A stretch of 64,000 nucleotides of DNA from contig JAHIFE010000136.1 in NCBI GenBank assembly GCA_018901125.1, positions 1 to 64,000 on the forward strand. The letters run 5' to 3'. Position 1 is the stretch's first letter, and every line of letters begins with the position of its first letter. The notes under the pieces are model-generated. The model saw nothing but the letters and a program-made list of their open reading frames with translations. It did no database searches and was not told the DNA's origin. The translations under genes were made by a program, and so were the position numbers. Positions 29,918-40,021 of this stretch are shown here, piece by piece. The DNA is from Pseudomonadota bacterium. GTDB taxonomy: Bacteria; Desulfobacterota; Desulfobacteria; Desulfobacterales; RPRI01.

Positions 29918-31112
29918 CTATAAATATAAGGCGGTTGACAATAAAGGAGCTCTGCAAAAAGGGACTGTATTTGCCAATTCCGATAAGGAGCTTGAAAAAC
30001 GATTAAGTGAAACCGGACTCACGCTGATTAACAGTCGCCGCGAAGGCATGGGCTCAAAGATACTGCTTTCCGAATCTATCAAACCGCGCATATTGATAGA
30101 ATTCTATTACCGGCTTTCCCAAACTCTTGAGCTCGGCCTTCCGGTAATTTCGGCTCTGGAGGAAAATGAAAAAATTATTCCAAGCAAGTACCTGCGCAAA
30201 ATAGTCGGCGAATTAAAGACAGCCATAGAAGGAGGCAACTCTATACATGAAGGCATGAGCCGTTTCCCAAAGGTATTTCAAAAGCTTGATATTGGCATCA
30301 TTCGCATGGGAGAACAAACCGGCACACTGCCTGTCAGCATGAAAAGGCTGGCTGAATTTCTGGAATGGAAAGAAGATATCCGCTCCACTACAAAACGGGC
30401 TACTATATATCCAACGTTTGTAATTCTTTCCCTTGTTGGAGTGATCGCAGTGTGGGTAGGCTATGTACTGCCCAGAATGGCCGGTCTGCTTAATGAGATG
30501 GGTGTTCCTCTGCCTGCGGTAACCCGGGCTGTTCTGAGTATAAGTATTTTTTTCAAAGATAACTGGCTTTATATTCTCGCCTGTTTTGCCCTTTTTGTAA
30601 TTTCATTTCTGGCCTTCGGTAAAACAAAACAAGGAAAAATATATATCCATCAGTATATGCTGAAGGTTCCCGTTCTCGGACTTGTTGCCACCAATATTGC
30701 AATGGCCAGATTGAGCCAGAATTTTGCTACCATGTATTCTGCAGGCATGAGCCTTCACAATGTCTTCGAAATTTTAACCGACAATATTCTGGGAAACCGT
30801 TATATTGAAGGCCAGCTGAAGATAGCCTATGAGAACATTATGAAAGGCCAGACAATTTCCGATGGTTTTGAAAAAGCCAGAGGGTTTCCTCCTCTTTTGC
30901 TTGGTTCTATAAGAAATGGTGAAACCACCGGTACACTTGATGTAACTTTTGCCAGGCTTGGCAATTATTATAACAACGAAGTAAAACGGTCAGTTCAAAC
31001 TTTGATAAATCTTATGGAACCACTTTCTATCGTATTTCTGGGCGGAGCGTTCGGTCTTATCGCCCTTTCCATTATGCTGCCTTTGTATGATGTTATAAGC
31101 CAGTTCAAGTAA
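29910..31112 (+). CDS. Type II secretion / type IV pilus inner membrane protein (GspF/MshG)
   Basis: YKYKAVDNKGALQKGTVFA, FYYRLSQTLELGLPV, NGETTGTLDVTFARLGNYY. Confidence 0.93.
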   Translation: MPNYKYKAVDNKGALQKGTVFANSDKELEKRLSETGLTLINSRREGMGSKILLSESIKPRILIEFYYRLSQTLELGLPVISALEENEKIIPSKYLRKIVGELKTAIEGGNSIHEGMSRFPKVFQKLDIGIIRMGEQTGTLPVSMKRLAEFLEWKEDIRSTTKRATIYPTFVILSLVGVIAVWVGYVLPRMAGLLNEMGVPLPAVTRAVLSISIFFKDNWLYILACFALFVISFLAFGKTKQGKIYIHQYMLKVPVLGLVATNIAMARLSQNFATMYSAGMSLHNVFEILTDNILGNRYIEGQLKIAYENIMKGQTISDGFEKARGFPPLLLGSIRNGETTGTLDVTFARLGNYYNNEVKRSVQTLINLMEPLSIVFLGGAFGLIALSIMLPLYDVISQFK

Positions 31113-31141
31113 AACCGGGAACGGTTGGCCGATATAGCAGA

Positions 31142-31915
31142 TCAGGATACTTTGAGAGTATAAGTCCGGGTTGTTGTGCCGCCATTGGCATCGGTCACCT
31201 TTAAAGTCACAGAAAAAGAACCTGCGATGGCCGGTGTTCCGGTCAAAGTGGCGGTAGCAGGATTAAATGCGAGCCAGACAGGTAAAACAGTTGTATTCCA
31301 TGCATAGGGCGGCACTCCACCATCTGCAAATAAGCTGCCGGTATAAGGTGTACCTGAAACCCCTTCAGGCAACTCATTATTAAGTATTTTAAGCACACCA
31401 GAGGTAAAGCCAAAGCAGCCGGCCTGATTTTTCAGGTTTTCAAGAGATACAAAACGCACAATATCAGCGGTTGCCGGAGCAACGGTTCCTGCGTATGCTC
31501 CTGAAACGGAAGGTGTTGTGTTAACGGTAAGGTCTTCGGCTCCGCTTACAATAATAAAAGCAGTATTGGCAACAGCACCATATAACAGGCCGGTACTTTG
31601 ACGGCCGCATATGCCGCCTGTGGCGGAACTTGTCAGGTTATTATCATAGATATAAACAAGAGCCCTGCCCCAGTCGTCAACACTGCTTGGCAAAAGCGAT
31701 GGAAAAGTAGCAGCATCAGGCAACCGGCCGTTTATAACAGACCAGGAAATTACCGACTGCGTTGCCGCTGTAAGGATTTCTCCTGACCGATCGTATTTTG
31801 CCTTTCTGACCCTTGGCCCGATCATGGTTATCCCGGCGCCGATAAGGGCGCTGATAACCAGAAAAACCGCAATCAGAAAAAACAGGGCAAAACCTTTATT
31901 ATCAGATTTTTTCAT
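31142..31915 (-). CDS. Pseudopilin-like protein with C-terminal putative Ig (He_PIG) domain
   Basis: NKGFALFFLIAVFLVISALIGAG N-term; NNELPEGVSGTPYTGSLFADGGVPPYAWNTT..LTGTPAIAGSFSVTLKVTDANGGTTTRTYTL. Confidence 0.8.
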   Translation of the reverse strand: MKKSDNKGFALFFLIAVFLVISALIGAGITMIGPRVRKAKYDRSGEILTAATQSVISWSVINGRLPDAATFPSLLPSSVDDWGRALVYIYDNNLTSSATGGICGRQSTGLLYGAVANTAFIIVSGAEDLTVNTTPSVSGAYAGTVAPATADIVRFVSLENLKNQAGCFGFTSGVLKILNNELPEGVSGTPYTGSLFADGGVPPYAWNTTVLPVWLAFNPATATLTGTPAIAGSFSVTLKVTDANGGTTTRTYTLKVS

Positions 31916-31957
31916 TTTTTAAGGATTGATGCCTTCGTATGTCAGTAAACATCTTTT

Positions 31958-32056
31958 CTCGTCATTCCGGCCCCCGTCTCCACGAGGGTAAACTCCGGCC
32001 AGAACCCAGTAATTTAAATATGTTCCGGATACCGGCTTTCGCCGGTACGACGATTT
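31958..32056. repeat. CGTCATTCCGGC...GCCGGTACGACG dispersed-type palindromic repeat
   Basis: Ends are imperfect inverted repeats (cgtcattccggc / gccggtacgacg); partial relative at 36073-36110 (cgtcattccggtgcaggccggaatccgg). Confidence 0.5.
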
Positions 32057-32076
32057 GTGGAGTTTTTACAAATCCA

Positions 32077-33093
32077 TCAAGGATTGATTGTTATGACAAA
32101 ATCTTTTACAGCGCAATTGTCATTCGGCCCTGAAGGATCGTTGTTGTCACAAACCTGTATTTTAACCAAGTACGCACCCCTAGTAGTAGGCGTACCTGAG
32201 ATTGTTGCTGTAGCGGCTGTGAATGCAAGTCCGGGGGCAGGAGGAGGAGACGTAACAAGAGTCCATGTATAGGGAGAAACTCCACCATCAGCGTAAATAA
32301 CTGCGCTGTATGGAGAGCTTTCCTTGCCGGACGGCAGATCATTGTTTATTATCCGAAGCGGAGGCCCCTGGCATCCTGTTTTTACTTTAAGCTCATTTAA
32401 TGTAACCCACTGCACAAGATCGTCATATTCCTCGGTTCTATTCAGCCTGGCAGAAGGATAATTTGGGCAATTTACTGCATTTGTACAATCATCTACATTA
32501 GGTTCGCCTGTTTGATAAACTCCAATACAAGTTTGTCCTGCAGGACAACCGGCAGTTATAATGCCTGTCTGAGGGTTGGCGTTCTCCGAACCTGTTGCCA
32601 CAACAAAAGCAACATCGGATACTCTGATAGTACAGGCCGGATCTCGGCATACGGTAAGATTTGTGGTTCTGCGCCCGCAGATAGAGCCGGCAGTTTGAAG
32701 CTGGTTGGCGGCATCTGCCGGAAAATAGTAAACAGGCTGACTAAAAGTGTCTATTGGGTTTGTTATAACCTCGCAAACCTCGTCAAGAATTGCATCCGGA
32801 GCATTGTTTCCCCATATTGGCAGCCTGGCATGTACAGCCGCAAAACCGATAATAGACTCGGAGGCAGCTTTTAAAATATCCTTGCTTTCAGTGCGCTTGG
32901 CTCTTACGGTAAGAGATACTACCATAGAGGCTCCAAATCCTATGATCGTTCCGATGATGATCATAACAATGGCCAGCTCGATAATAGTAAAGCCTTTCTG
33001 ACCTGACGACATCTGCACCACCTTTGTTTCATCTATAAACAGAGTGTTAATGCAAAACACAAACGACACAAAGTCATTACCGCTGTTTAACAA
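32077..33093 (-). CDS. Prepilin-type protein with He_PIG-like C-terminal domain
   Basis: QKGFTIIELAIVMIIIGTIIGFGASMV prepilin signal (start possibly MSSGQKGF); C-term NNDLPSGKESSPYSAVIYADGGVSPYTW...ISGTPTTRGAYLVKIQVCD. Confidence 0.85.
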   Translation of the reverse strand: MLNSGNDFVSFVFCINTLFIDETKVVQMSSGQKGFTIIELAIVMIIIGTIIGFGASMVVSLTVRAKRTESKDILKAASESIIGFAAVHARLPIWGNNAPDAILDEVCEVITNPIDTFSQPVYYFPADAANQLQTAGSICGRRTTNLTVCRDPACTIRVSDVAFVVATGSENANPQTGIITAGCPAGQTCIGVYQTGEPNVDDCTNAVNCPNYPSARLNRTEEYDDLVQWVTLNELKVKTGCQGPPLRIINNDLPSGKESSPYSAVIYADGGVSPYTWTLVTSPPPAPGLAFTAATATISGTPTTRGAYLVKIQVCDNNDPSGPNDNCAVKDFVITINP

Positions 33094-33141
33094 CGGTAAT
33101 GACTTTGTTTAACTAAAAGTACTACTTCAGTTTAACTATAT

Positions 33142-33717
33142 CTATAACGGCAAATAAAGTATACCTACAGGACTGGTAGCTTCGGCATATGCTTCGCTTG
33201 CACGGATCTGGCCGGTATTATAGACACCGTCATCATACTTGGTGTCTATTTCCCGTGCTACATCCCAGGGAAGGTTAAGGAATTCAATATAATGATCTGC
33301 TCCAGAACCCGGATTCACCCAGGCAATAAAAACATCATCTCCAAATGCATGCTTGGGACGAGGGTTAGCTGCAGTATAATTGCCTGAAATCAACTTTGCA
33401 TTCATTAAATCTATAAATACATCATTCCGTTCAGCGGCAGTATTAATCTGTCCACTGGAATCGCCATTTGCATCTCCCGCTGCCGGAATATCTACAAGAT
33501 TTTCATCTCCGGGGTATTGGCCGTATTTATCATAAAAGCCCATGGTCGCTGCCCGAATCTCATCGGCAAGCTTAACTACCCTTTTTACCTTGGCGTTTTG
33601 TATCATTGCCTGACCTTTCAGCACTCCGCCTATCAGCAAACCAATAATAACCAACACAATTGCAATTTCAACCAATGTAAAACCTTTCTGATTGCCGTGG
33701 AACCTCAATTTCTGCAT
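33142..33717 (-). CDS. Prepilin-type N-terminal cleavage/methylation domain protein
   Basis: NQKGFTLVEIAIVLVIIGLLIGGVLKGQAMIQNAKVKRVV. Confidence 0.92.
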   Translation of the reverse strand: MQKLRFHGNQKGFTLVEIAIVLVIIGLLIGGVLKGQAMIQNAKVKRVVKLADEIRAATMGFYDKYGQYPGDENLVDIPAAGDANGDSSGQINTAAERNDVFIDLMNAKLISGNYTAANPRPKHAFGDDVFIAWVNPGSGADHYIEFLNLPWDVAREIDTKYDDGVYNTGQIRASEAYAEATSPVGILYLPL

Positions 33718-33820
33718 TTTTCCCTCCCTTTGTTGATTGTTAAATTTCAGTCTGTATTGAAACTACTATAATGCATTCACAAAAGTCCAAAAACGCAATA
33801 ATTATCATGCCGGACCTTCA

Positions 33821-33871
33821 CGAATAGCGAAGCGCTAATATCGCCATACGTTGTTCGTTGTTCGCTATTCG
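33821..33871. other. Inverted repeat between prepilin and secretin genes
   Basis: cgaatagcgaa (33821-33831) and ttcgctattcg (33861-33871), perfect 11-bp arms. Confidence 0.6.
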
Positions 33872-33889
33872 AAACATATCGGCATTACA

Positions 33890-35413
33890 TCAGATTTTCT
33901 TAATATATGGCGTAATAAATATCACCAGCTCCTGGTTGTCCTGAAGATTTTTCGTGCTGCGAAATAAATTTTTCAAATATGGCAGAGCGCCGAACCCTGG
34001 AAGGCCTACATCATTTAGTTGCTTTATCTGGCTTATGAGGCCCGCCAGAACCACTGTATTGCCTTCTCTTACTCTTACGGTAGTGGCAAGTTCGCGAAGA
34101 TCAATAATAGGATTTGAAATACTTTGCACCGAAGTTGCTCCTGTCGGAATCTCAACGCGCTCGGTTCCCTGAATCCTTGTAATTGTGGGAACTATATGAA
34201 GTGTAACAATACCGTCTTTTGATATTTGTGGAGTAAGCCCAAGCTGCAGGCCTAAAATAGCACGCTTTATTTTAGCGCCTATGGTTAAAGTATTTGTCTC
34301 CTCATCTCTATCTATACTGTCTATATCGCCATATGGAAACTGGTATCCAACAGTAAGCACTGCAGACTGATGGTTGAGAACAGAGATATGAGGGTTGGAT
34401 ATTACCGAAACATCACCCTGGGTTTTTAAAAAATCAAGCACACCGGCAAACATGGATTGTTCCGATAAAACCAATGCACCGCTGCCGTTAAATGTGAGGC
34501 CAAAAGCATCGGGCAAATTTTTTGCAATAATTCCACCGCCATTTGACGTAAATCCAATACCAAGTTTGGACCAGTCCAAACCATAGCGACTGTCATCTGA
34601 TAAGTGAACTTCCAATATCTTTGCCTCAATAAAAACCTGGCGATGTAAAGATTCCGATAACGAATCGAGCAAATTTACCATAGCAGCAATTTTGTCAGGT
34701 GTATCAAGCATATAAATTATGCCTGCATTAGAATTGACTTTTAAAACACCGCCTTCGGACTTGATTCCTTCAAGGATTGCGGCAATACTTGCCCAGACAT
34801 CTGTGCTTTTACCTTCCCGCTTGGCTTTGACCTGGTATTTACCCTTCACACCAGCACCTTCCACGCCCGAAGCCAGCATATCGCCACCGACATCGATATC
34901 GGTTTCACCCACCATATCAAGGTAGTCCATTTGATATATATGCTCTTTAAAACGGCCTATATTTAATACGCCATTCTTTAACGACCATGTATATCCGGCC
35001 CCTTTTTCAACTATCATATCAAGGGCTTCTTCCATGGTTGCGTTTTTAAGCCGGACAGTAACAAGCCTTGCAAGATCGATATCCGAATCTACAGACATAT
35101 TAATATCTGCCTCACTTGCAATAGTCGCCAGAGTTTCGCCCAGCTTGGCCTGATTCAAAACCATGGAAAAAAGCTTGATCTCTTTTTCAAGTCCTTTTGA
35201 AACGGGAAGATATGTTTCGGAAAAAGGCGGAGGGCCCGGAAGTTGAGATATCTTTTCCTGCTCTATAATTTTAGCCGGATTATCGATATTTTCAAGAGCC
35301 GGAGTAGTAACATGCCGAACTTCCTGTATGCTAGCGCAACCGGTAAAAAACAGGATAAAGAAAATTGCAACCCATAAACAGTAAGGCCGGGATAAAACAA
35401 ACTGCATACTCAC
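33890..35413 (-). CDS. Secretin (MshL/PilQ/GspD family) lipoprotein
   Basis: Lipobox FFTGCASIQ; secretin domain VFIEAKILEVHLSDDSRYGLDWS...VREGNTVVLAGLISQ...PFLKNLF-like C-term. Confidence 0.93.
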   Translation of the reverse strand: MSMQFVLSRPYCLWVAIFFILFFTGCASIQEVRHVTTPALENIDNPAKIIEQEKISQLPGPPPFSETYLPVSKGLEKEIKLFSMVLNQAKLGETLATIASEADINMSVDSDIDLARLVTVRLKNATMEEALDMIVEKGAGYTWSLKNGVLNIGRFKEHIYQMDYLDMVGETDIDVGGDMLASGVEGAGVKGKYQVKAKREGKSTDVWASIAAILEGIKSEGGVLKVNSNAGIIYMLDTPDKIAAMVNLLDSLSESLHRQVFIEAKILEVHLSDDSRYGLDWSKLGIGFTSNGGGIIAKNLPDAFGLTFNGSGALVLSEQSMFAGVLDFLKTQGDVSVISNPHISVLNHQSAVLTVGYQFPYGDIDSIDRDEETNTLTIGAKIKRAILGLQLGLTPQISKDGIVTLHIVPTITRIQGTERVEIPTGATSVQSISNPIIDLRELATTVRVREGNTVVLAGLISQIKQLNDVGLPGFGALPYLKNLFRSTKNLQDNQELVIFITPYIKKI

Positions 35414-35967
35414 CTCGATTTAGCCACGTTAGGCGTTAGTTCCCCGCCAAGGGAAAAATAGACTTCAGGCGCAGGTATAAACTTTGTCTGCCCTTTTTGG
35501 GATAGTAAAACTCCCTTTGACGTTATATTTTTTATGGTAAAATTCATGATTTTATCATTTTCATACAGTCTCTTGCCCTCCATAAGGGCAATAAACCTCG
35601 AGCGTTCGCCAGCTCCTGCAATCTGAAGAATCCCTGAAAGAACAGGCAGGCCGGATGCCTTCTGACCTTCGCCCTGATTCTCCTGAGAGCTTGCTGTCAA
35701 TTCTGTCTTTTCAGGTTCTGCACGTCGTCCCATCCTGGCAATAGCTATTAACTCCTCCGCACTTTTTACCAGGTCGTCTAATGTCTGATCCTGTATTTGT
35801 TTATACTGGTTCCATTTAGAACTTGCCATTTTGAATGCTTCGGATTTTTGCGCTATCGTAGATCCTATAAGATCTGTAAGCAGATAGATGTTTATAGCGA
35901 CAACAGCAATGGCCGCAATTATAAAAGCATCAATTAACAATCGTTTTCTGGTGCCGACCTGTATCAT
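35410..35967 (-). CDS. Hypothetical pilus-assembly protein (MshK-like position)
   Basis: Single TM, C-terminal MEGKRLYENDKIMNFTIKNITSKGVLLSQKG resembles GspC/MshK-type homology region; 4-bp overlap with secretin gene. Confidence 0.6.
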   Translation of the reverse strand: MIQVGTRKRLLIDAFIIAAIAVVAINIYLLTDLIGSTIAQKSEAFKMASSKWNQYKQIQDQTLDDLVKSAEELIAIARMGRRAEPEKTELTASSQENQGEGQKASGLPVLSGILQIAGAGERSRFIALMEGKRLYENDKIMNFTIKNITSKGVLLSQKGQTKFIPAPEVYFSLGGELTPNVAKSR

Positions 35968-36154
35968 TTGTCACCAACAAAAATATCCGAATATCGAATA
36001 TCGAACATCGAATATCGATATGTTTTATACGTTATCATTAATGAACTCGCAAAAAGTCATATAATACCCTTTTCGTCATTCCGGTGCAGGCCGGAATCCG
36101 GCAACCTCAATGTGGTATGGATGCGGTATCGGATTCGCGGGCATTATAAATTCG

Positions 36155-36670
36155 TTATTCACCTGCGCTGTTCGCTGTTTTAATCCTGTACCTGAAAAAA
36201 AATAATCCTTTTAAATCGGCCACATTTGATATCGGATTCAAGGTTATTTTTAAACTTTTAGCTTTCAGAAACGGCATTTCCTGCTTAACAGATTTAAACC
36301 ATTTAAAAATGTCTTCGTAACTTCCTTCAAAAGATAAATCTACAGTCACATAACCGTCTGCATCGCTTGACTGCTGCTGCTTTCCAATTTTGAGATTTTG
36401 TATGTTATATTTGGATGAAAAATTCTTAATCCGTCCATCGACTGTCAAAAAACCCAGATCTACAGATTCTATGTCAAGAAAGAGCTTTTCGCCTTCAGCC
36501 AGGATGAAGCTAATATTTTTTGAATTCTGCTGCCAGAATTCTTCATCCATACGCAGACTTTCAATTTTTTCAGATTCCTGTTTCAAACGTTTAATCTCAG
36601 ACGCATTATAAAAAGTCAGCAAAATAACCGCAACCCACAATACGCCTGTGATAATCCATTTATTTTTCAT
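36155..36670 (-). CDS. Pilus-assembly protein (PilO/MshJ-like)
   Basis: N-terminal TM, coiled coil, VTVDLSFEGSYEDIFKWFKSVKQEMPFLKAKSLKI. Confidence 0.65.
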   Translation of the reverse strand: MKNKWIITGVLWVAVILLTFYNASEIKRLKQESEKIESLRMDEEFWQQNSKNISFILAEGEKLFLDIESVDLGFLTVDGRIKNFSSKYNIQNLKIGKQQQSSDADGYVTVDLSFEGSYEDIFKWFKSVKQEMPFLKAKSLKITLNPISNVADLKGLFFFRYRIKTANSAGE

Positions 36671-36671
36671 A

Positions 36672-38081
36672 TCATTTCAAATCCAGCTGAATATGAAACT
36701 TATAACCTGCAGATCCTAAATCACCACCACCCTGCTCCATATCAAAGCCTATATCTCCTATTACAGCCGGTTTGCTGAGTTTAAGATTGCGCGTCAAACC
36801 TTCGACCATTGCAGAAAGATCAGGCTTGATACCGCCAGGATTGTTCGTTTTAACCCTGCCGCTTATTATAGCCTGAAATGGAGATTCAAGATTAAAAGTA
36901 AGTTCCTCCATTGCCACGCTTCCGGGAAGGCTGAGAGCAATACCACCAAGTATGGATGCAGGATCAGGACGCTGCATCTCATTTGTAATCAAATCGATGG
37001 TTTCATTATGTTTTTCAATAACCTGGCGATTGGTCATCATACTATTTGAAAGTGCGGCCATCTGGGATTTGGAATAGCTTCCCGATAAAAAATTAAGATA
37101 AAACGACTCAAAGCCGAGAAGAAAAACGAGAAGTGCTCCAGTAATGATTCCGGCTCGGGTAACGGAATGCCAGGCTTTTTCCATAACAACAAGGCGGTGA
37201 CTGATAGTCGGCACCATTTTATGATCGATATCGGATAAGGAAAATGCCGATAAAGGAGCGGGCATGAAATCTTCTTTTTTTGCCTCAAGGCCTTCTTTAC
37301 TGTCAATCTCAATCCGAACAATATCCTTTCCAAGTCTATCCGAAAGCTCGGTTTCTTTTATCTGTGTGGAAGATACAAAAAAGAACTTGTTTACTTCGGA
37401 TTTTGCTTTCTGTGAAAAAAGACGAAGAGACTGGCTTATTTCAAAGGCAAGAACATCGAGTTTACCACTGCCGGTTTCCCCTGATCCGGGCAACATAATA
37501 CTTCTTGAAAAAATAAAATTTCCATTGGCAAAAAAGTACAGGTAGCTTTCATCCGGCAAAACATGAATTAGACAAAAGTTTTCAGCAGACGAATCGTCAA
37601 CCAGTTTGCCTAATTTATGCTGCCAAATAAAGGCCGGAGTAGTTATATAGTCGGGACGCATGTCTGCGTCCTTAAGATGATTGTACAAATTAAAAAAGAG
37701 AGGATCCTGCAAGCAAAAAGCATAAATACTGCCGGCTTGCTGGTCGTTTTTTGAATACGTATAACTATAAAAATCGGTTATTTCGGAAACAGACGGAAAG
37801 GACTCCGAAAGCTTTCTGCGGATAAATGCAGATGCTATGGATTTTTTCCCTGTAGCAAAGGGATAAGTTTCAATACCTACAACATAGTCAGGCATTACCA
37901 ATAAAGGGTTTTTTATCTTTTTTGCTTCTTCGGGGATATTGCCGGACAATTCGTCCTGCGAATATTCTTCCTGAATCGGAATAGTGCCGATAACCCTGCC
38001 ATCAGGTTCCTTTCGCCCATAAACTATAAGCTGCAATTCATTGTTATGGGCTATCATTATCAGCTTATTATTTTTTCTCAT
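36672..38081 (-). CDS. PilM/MshI-like protein
   Basis: ATPase-fold actin-like region then TM + PilN-like domain; operon position. Confidence 0.65.
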   Translation of the reverse strand: MRKNNKLIMIAHNNELQLIVYGRKEPDGRVIGTIPIQEEYSQDELSGNIPEEAKKIKNPLLVMPDYVVGIETYPFATGKKSIASAFIRRKLSESFPSVSEITDFYSYTYSKNDQQAGSIYAFCLQDPLFFNLYNHLKDADMRPDYITTPAFIWQHKLGKLVDDSSAENFCLIHVLPDESYLYFFANGNFIFSRSIMLPGSGETGSGKLDVLAFEISQSLRLFSQKAKSEVNKFFFVSSTQIKETELSDRLGKDIVRIEIDSKEGLEAKKEDFMPAPLSAFSLSDIDHKMVPTISHRLVVMEKAWHSVTRAGIITGALLVFLLGFESFYLNFLSGSYSKSQMAALSNSMMTNRQVIEKHNETIDLITNEMQRPDPASILGGIALSLPGSVAMEELTFNLESPFQAIISGRVKTNNPGGIKPDLSAMVEGLTRNLKLSKPAVIGDIGFDMEQGGGDLGSAGYKFHIQLDLK

Positions 38082-38129
38082 GCTATCGTTTTCGGCATAT
38101 TTTCGCTTTTACTAAAATATTTTCTGATA

Positions 38130-39215
38130 TTATCCCTTTACTATCCCTTGAATAACTCCTGAATCATTGGGTGTTTGAACGGGAATACGGCGTATTTCCA
38201 TAACTCCGGCCGCAGCAAGCATTTCAACGATCTGCTTTTCAGAATAAGACTGGCCTTTTTCGGTGCCAAGAAGCATATTAAGAGAAAAAAGAGCCGGAAA
38301 CATCGGTCCGTCCATATCATTATTTAAAACAAATTCGTGGATCAGAATCATGCCTTGCGGCTCAAGAGCGGAAACCGCTTTTTGTATAATCTTCTGAGCA
38401 TCTTCAGGTCCTTCTCCGTGAAGAATATGTGACAGCCATGCAACATCATAGGTTCCTGTAATATCTTTTTCCACATAATCACCATCCTGAAAGCCTATCC
38501 TCTCTGAAAGGCCGAATTTAGCAATGGTTTTTTCAGCAAAAGGCCTGGTTGTTTTTTGATCATATATGGTAGCCAGAAGTGATGGATTGTTTAAACAAAA
38601 ATGAATAGCATAAGTCCCAGGGCCACCACCCAGATCTAAAAGATGCCTCTTTTTTGAAAGATCGATTTTGCCTGCAATTTGTGGGGCAATATTCATGGCA
38701 AGATTAAACATGCCCATAAGAAAATTTTCACGCACTTCCGGATTGTCAAAAGAAGCCCTGCTACGCACGGCTTTTCCGGTAATAACGCCCTTATCCAGCT
38801 CGTTCCAGGATGCCATAAGATGATGATGGTGCATTATAATATATCCGAGATACTGCGGGGATTCTTTGGAAAGAAAAGAGTTACTGAAAGCTGTATTGGA
38901 ATAGCCCTCATTTTTTTTAATTAACAGACTCATAGAGGCAAGAGCATTAAGGAGCATAATTACTCCCCTTGCGTCACCACCCAGTTTTTCGGCAATCTTT
39001 TGACCGGTAAGCAACCGATCGCTAATAACAGTAAAAATGTCCAGCTTTACTCCGGCATGGAGCGCACAGGTCGCCCAGTAATTGCCTGATAAGGATAAAA
39101 GTTTTCCCGGATTCCATTCTTCTGTATTCATGCCATTTTCCTTTAGAAAAAATTGGCCTGCAAATAATACATTTTTTGAGATGCAATTGATACACCAAGA
39201 TTTAAAAAAACGCAA
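38130..39215 (-). CDS. SAM-dependent O-methyltransferase (winged-helix dimerisation domain)
   Basis: HLLDLGGGPGTYAIHFCLNNPSLLATIYDQKTT...YDVAWLSHILHGEGPEDAQKIIQKAVSALEPQGMILIHEFVL; start likely MNTEEWNPGK. Confidence 0.88.
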   Translation of the reverse strand: MRFFKSWCINCISKNVLFAGQFFLKENGMNTEEWNPGKLLSLSGNYWATCALHAGVKLDIFTVISDRLLTGQKIAEKLGGDARGVIMLLNALASMSLLIKKNEGYSNTAFSNSFLSKESPQYLGYIIMHHHHLMASWNELDKGVITGKAVRSRASFDNPEVRENFLMGMFNLAMNIAPQIAGKIDLSKKRHLLDLGGGPGTYAIHFCLNNPSLLATIYDQKTTRPFAEKTIAKFGLSERIGFQDGDYVEKDITGTYDVAWLSHILHGEGPEDAQKIIQKAVSALEPQGMILIHEFVLNNDMDGPMFPALFSLNMLLGTEKGQSYSEKQIVEMLAAAGVMEIRRIPVQTPNDSGVIQGIVKG

Positions 39216-39442
39216 TAATTATTTATGTTCTATGCAAAAATTGAGATTATAATTCTTCTTAAGGGTTATAAAAAATCCCGCAGGTTGCGGGACAGACATG
39301 GCTGTAGATCTTGCCGGGTAGAGTGGTATCTTTATCGCGCAAAATATATGAAGAAGAATGTTTTTGGGGTATGAATGTTTCTGACAAGCTTATAAAAAGG
39401 CTTCATGGTGTTGACAAGAAGAATTAGAATGCCTGGATCTGA

Positions 39443-40021
39443 CTAAGTATAAGGTGATTTACCCTGGCAGCTTAAACATATTGATCCGTCTTTAACAGGA
39501 TAGGCTTCTCCACACTTGCTACACGATAAAATATTACCTTTGCTGTGTTTTCCTAAATATTGAGAAGCTATACAGATTTTTTGCATTCCACAAATATCCC
39601 GGCCTGCCTCCTTAATTTGTTCCAAAAGCAAGTCCTTGTTCTGTTCACCTTTTGGTTTCAGTTTAAAAAGCCAGCTATTAATCTCCGGATAATTTTCCAA
39701 TCTGCCAGAATCTAAAAAAACACGTACTCCATTTCCCTTGTATTTATCATAAAGGCTTAAGGCAAACAAACCAAGACCGCGTACTGTGAGCCAGCCATTT
39801 CCTATGGTACAGGGTGTAAGCAATTGAATGGCATCAGGAAGACAGCTGGAAGTCTCACAAAGGGCATTAAAAAGCACACCTTCCGGCATATGTTCCATAG
39901 CAAAATCGACCATTATTCCTCCAATAATAACTCCCGGCGCTGCATAGCCATGAAAAGATTTGGCAGCAGCCAGGTATTCTTCAAAGGAATAACGGCCTAT
40001 TTTGATATTATTATTTTTCAT
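39443..40021 (-). CDS. FmdE family protein (formylmethanofuran dehydrogenase subunit E-like)
   Basis: AAKSFHGYAAPGVIIGGIMVDFAMEHMPEGVLFNALCETSSCLPDAIQLLTPCTIGNGWL; C-terminal zinc ribbon. Confidence 0.88.
   Translation of the reverse strand: MKNNNIKIGRYSFEEYLAAAKSFHGYAAPGVIIGGIMVDFAMEHMPEGVLFNALCETSSCLPDAIQLLTPCTIGNGWLTVRGLGLFALSLYDKYKGNGVRVFLDSGRLENYPEINSWLFKLKPKGEQNKDLLLEQIKEAGRDICGMQKICIASQYLGKHSKGNILSCSKCGEAYPVKDGSICLSCQGKSPYT

Noticed and set aside
35985-36022. Short CGAATATCGAA tandem-like repeats, possible CRISPR or iteron
   Set aside because: Units are only about 8-11 bp without spacers and in a single place; looks like ordinary intergenic low-complexity sequence.
39275-39291. tcccgca-ggt-tgcggga hairpin upstream of the methyltransferase
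   Set aside because: Short hairpin without a T-run or clear gene end; too weak to call a terminator or repeat.
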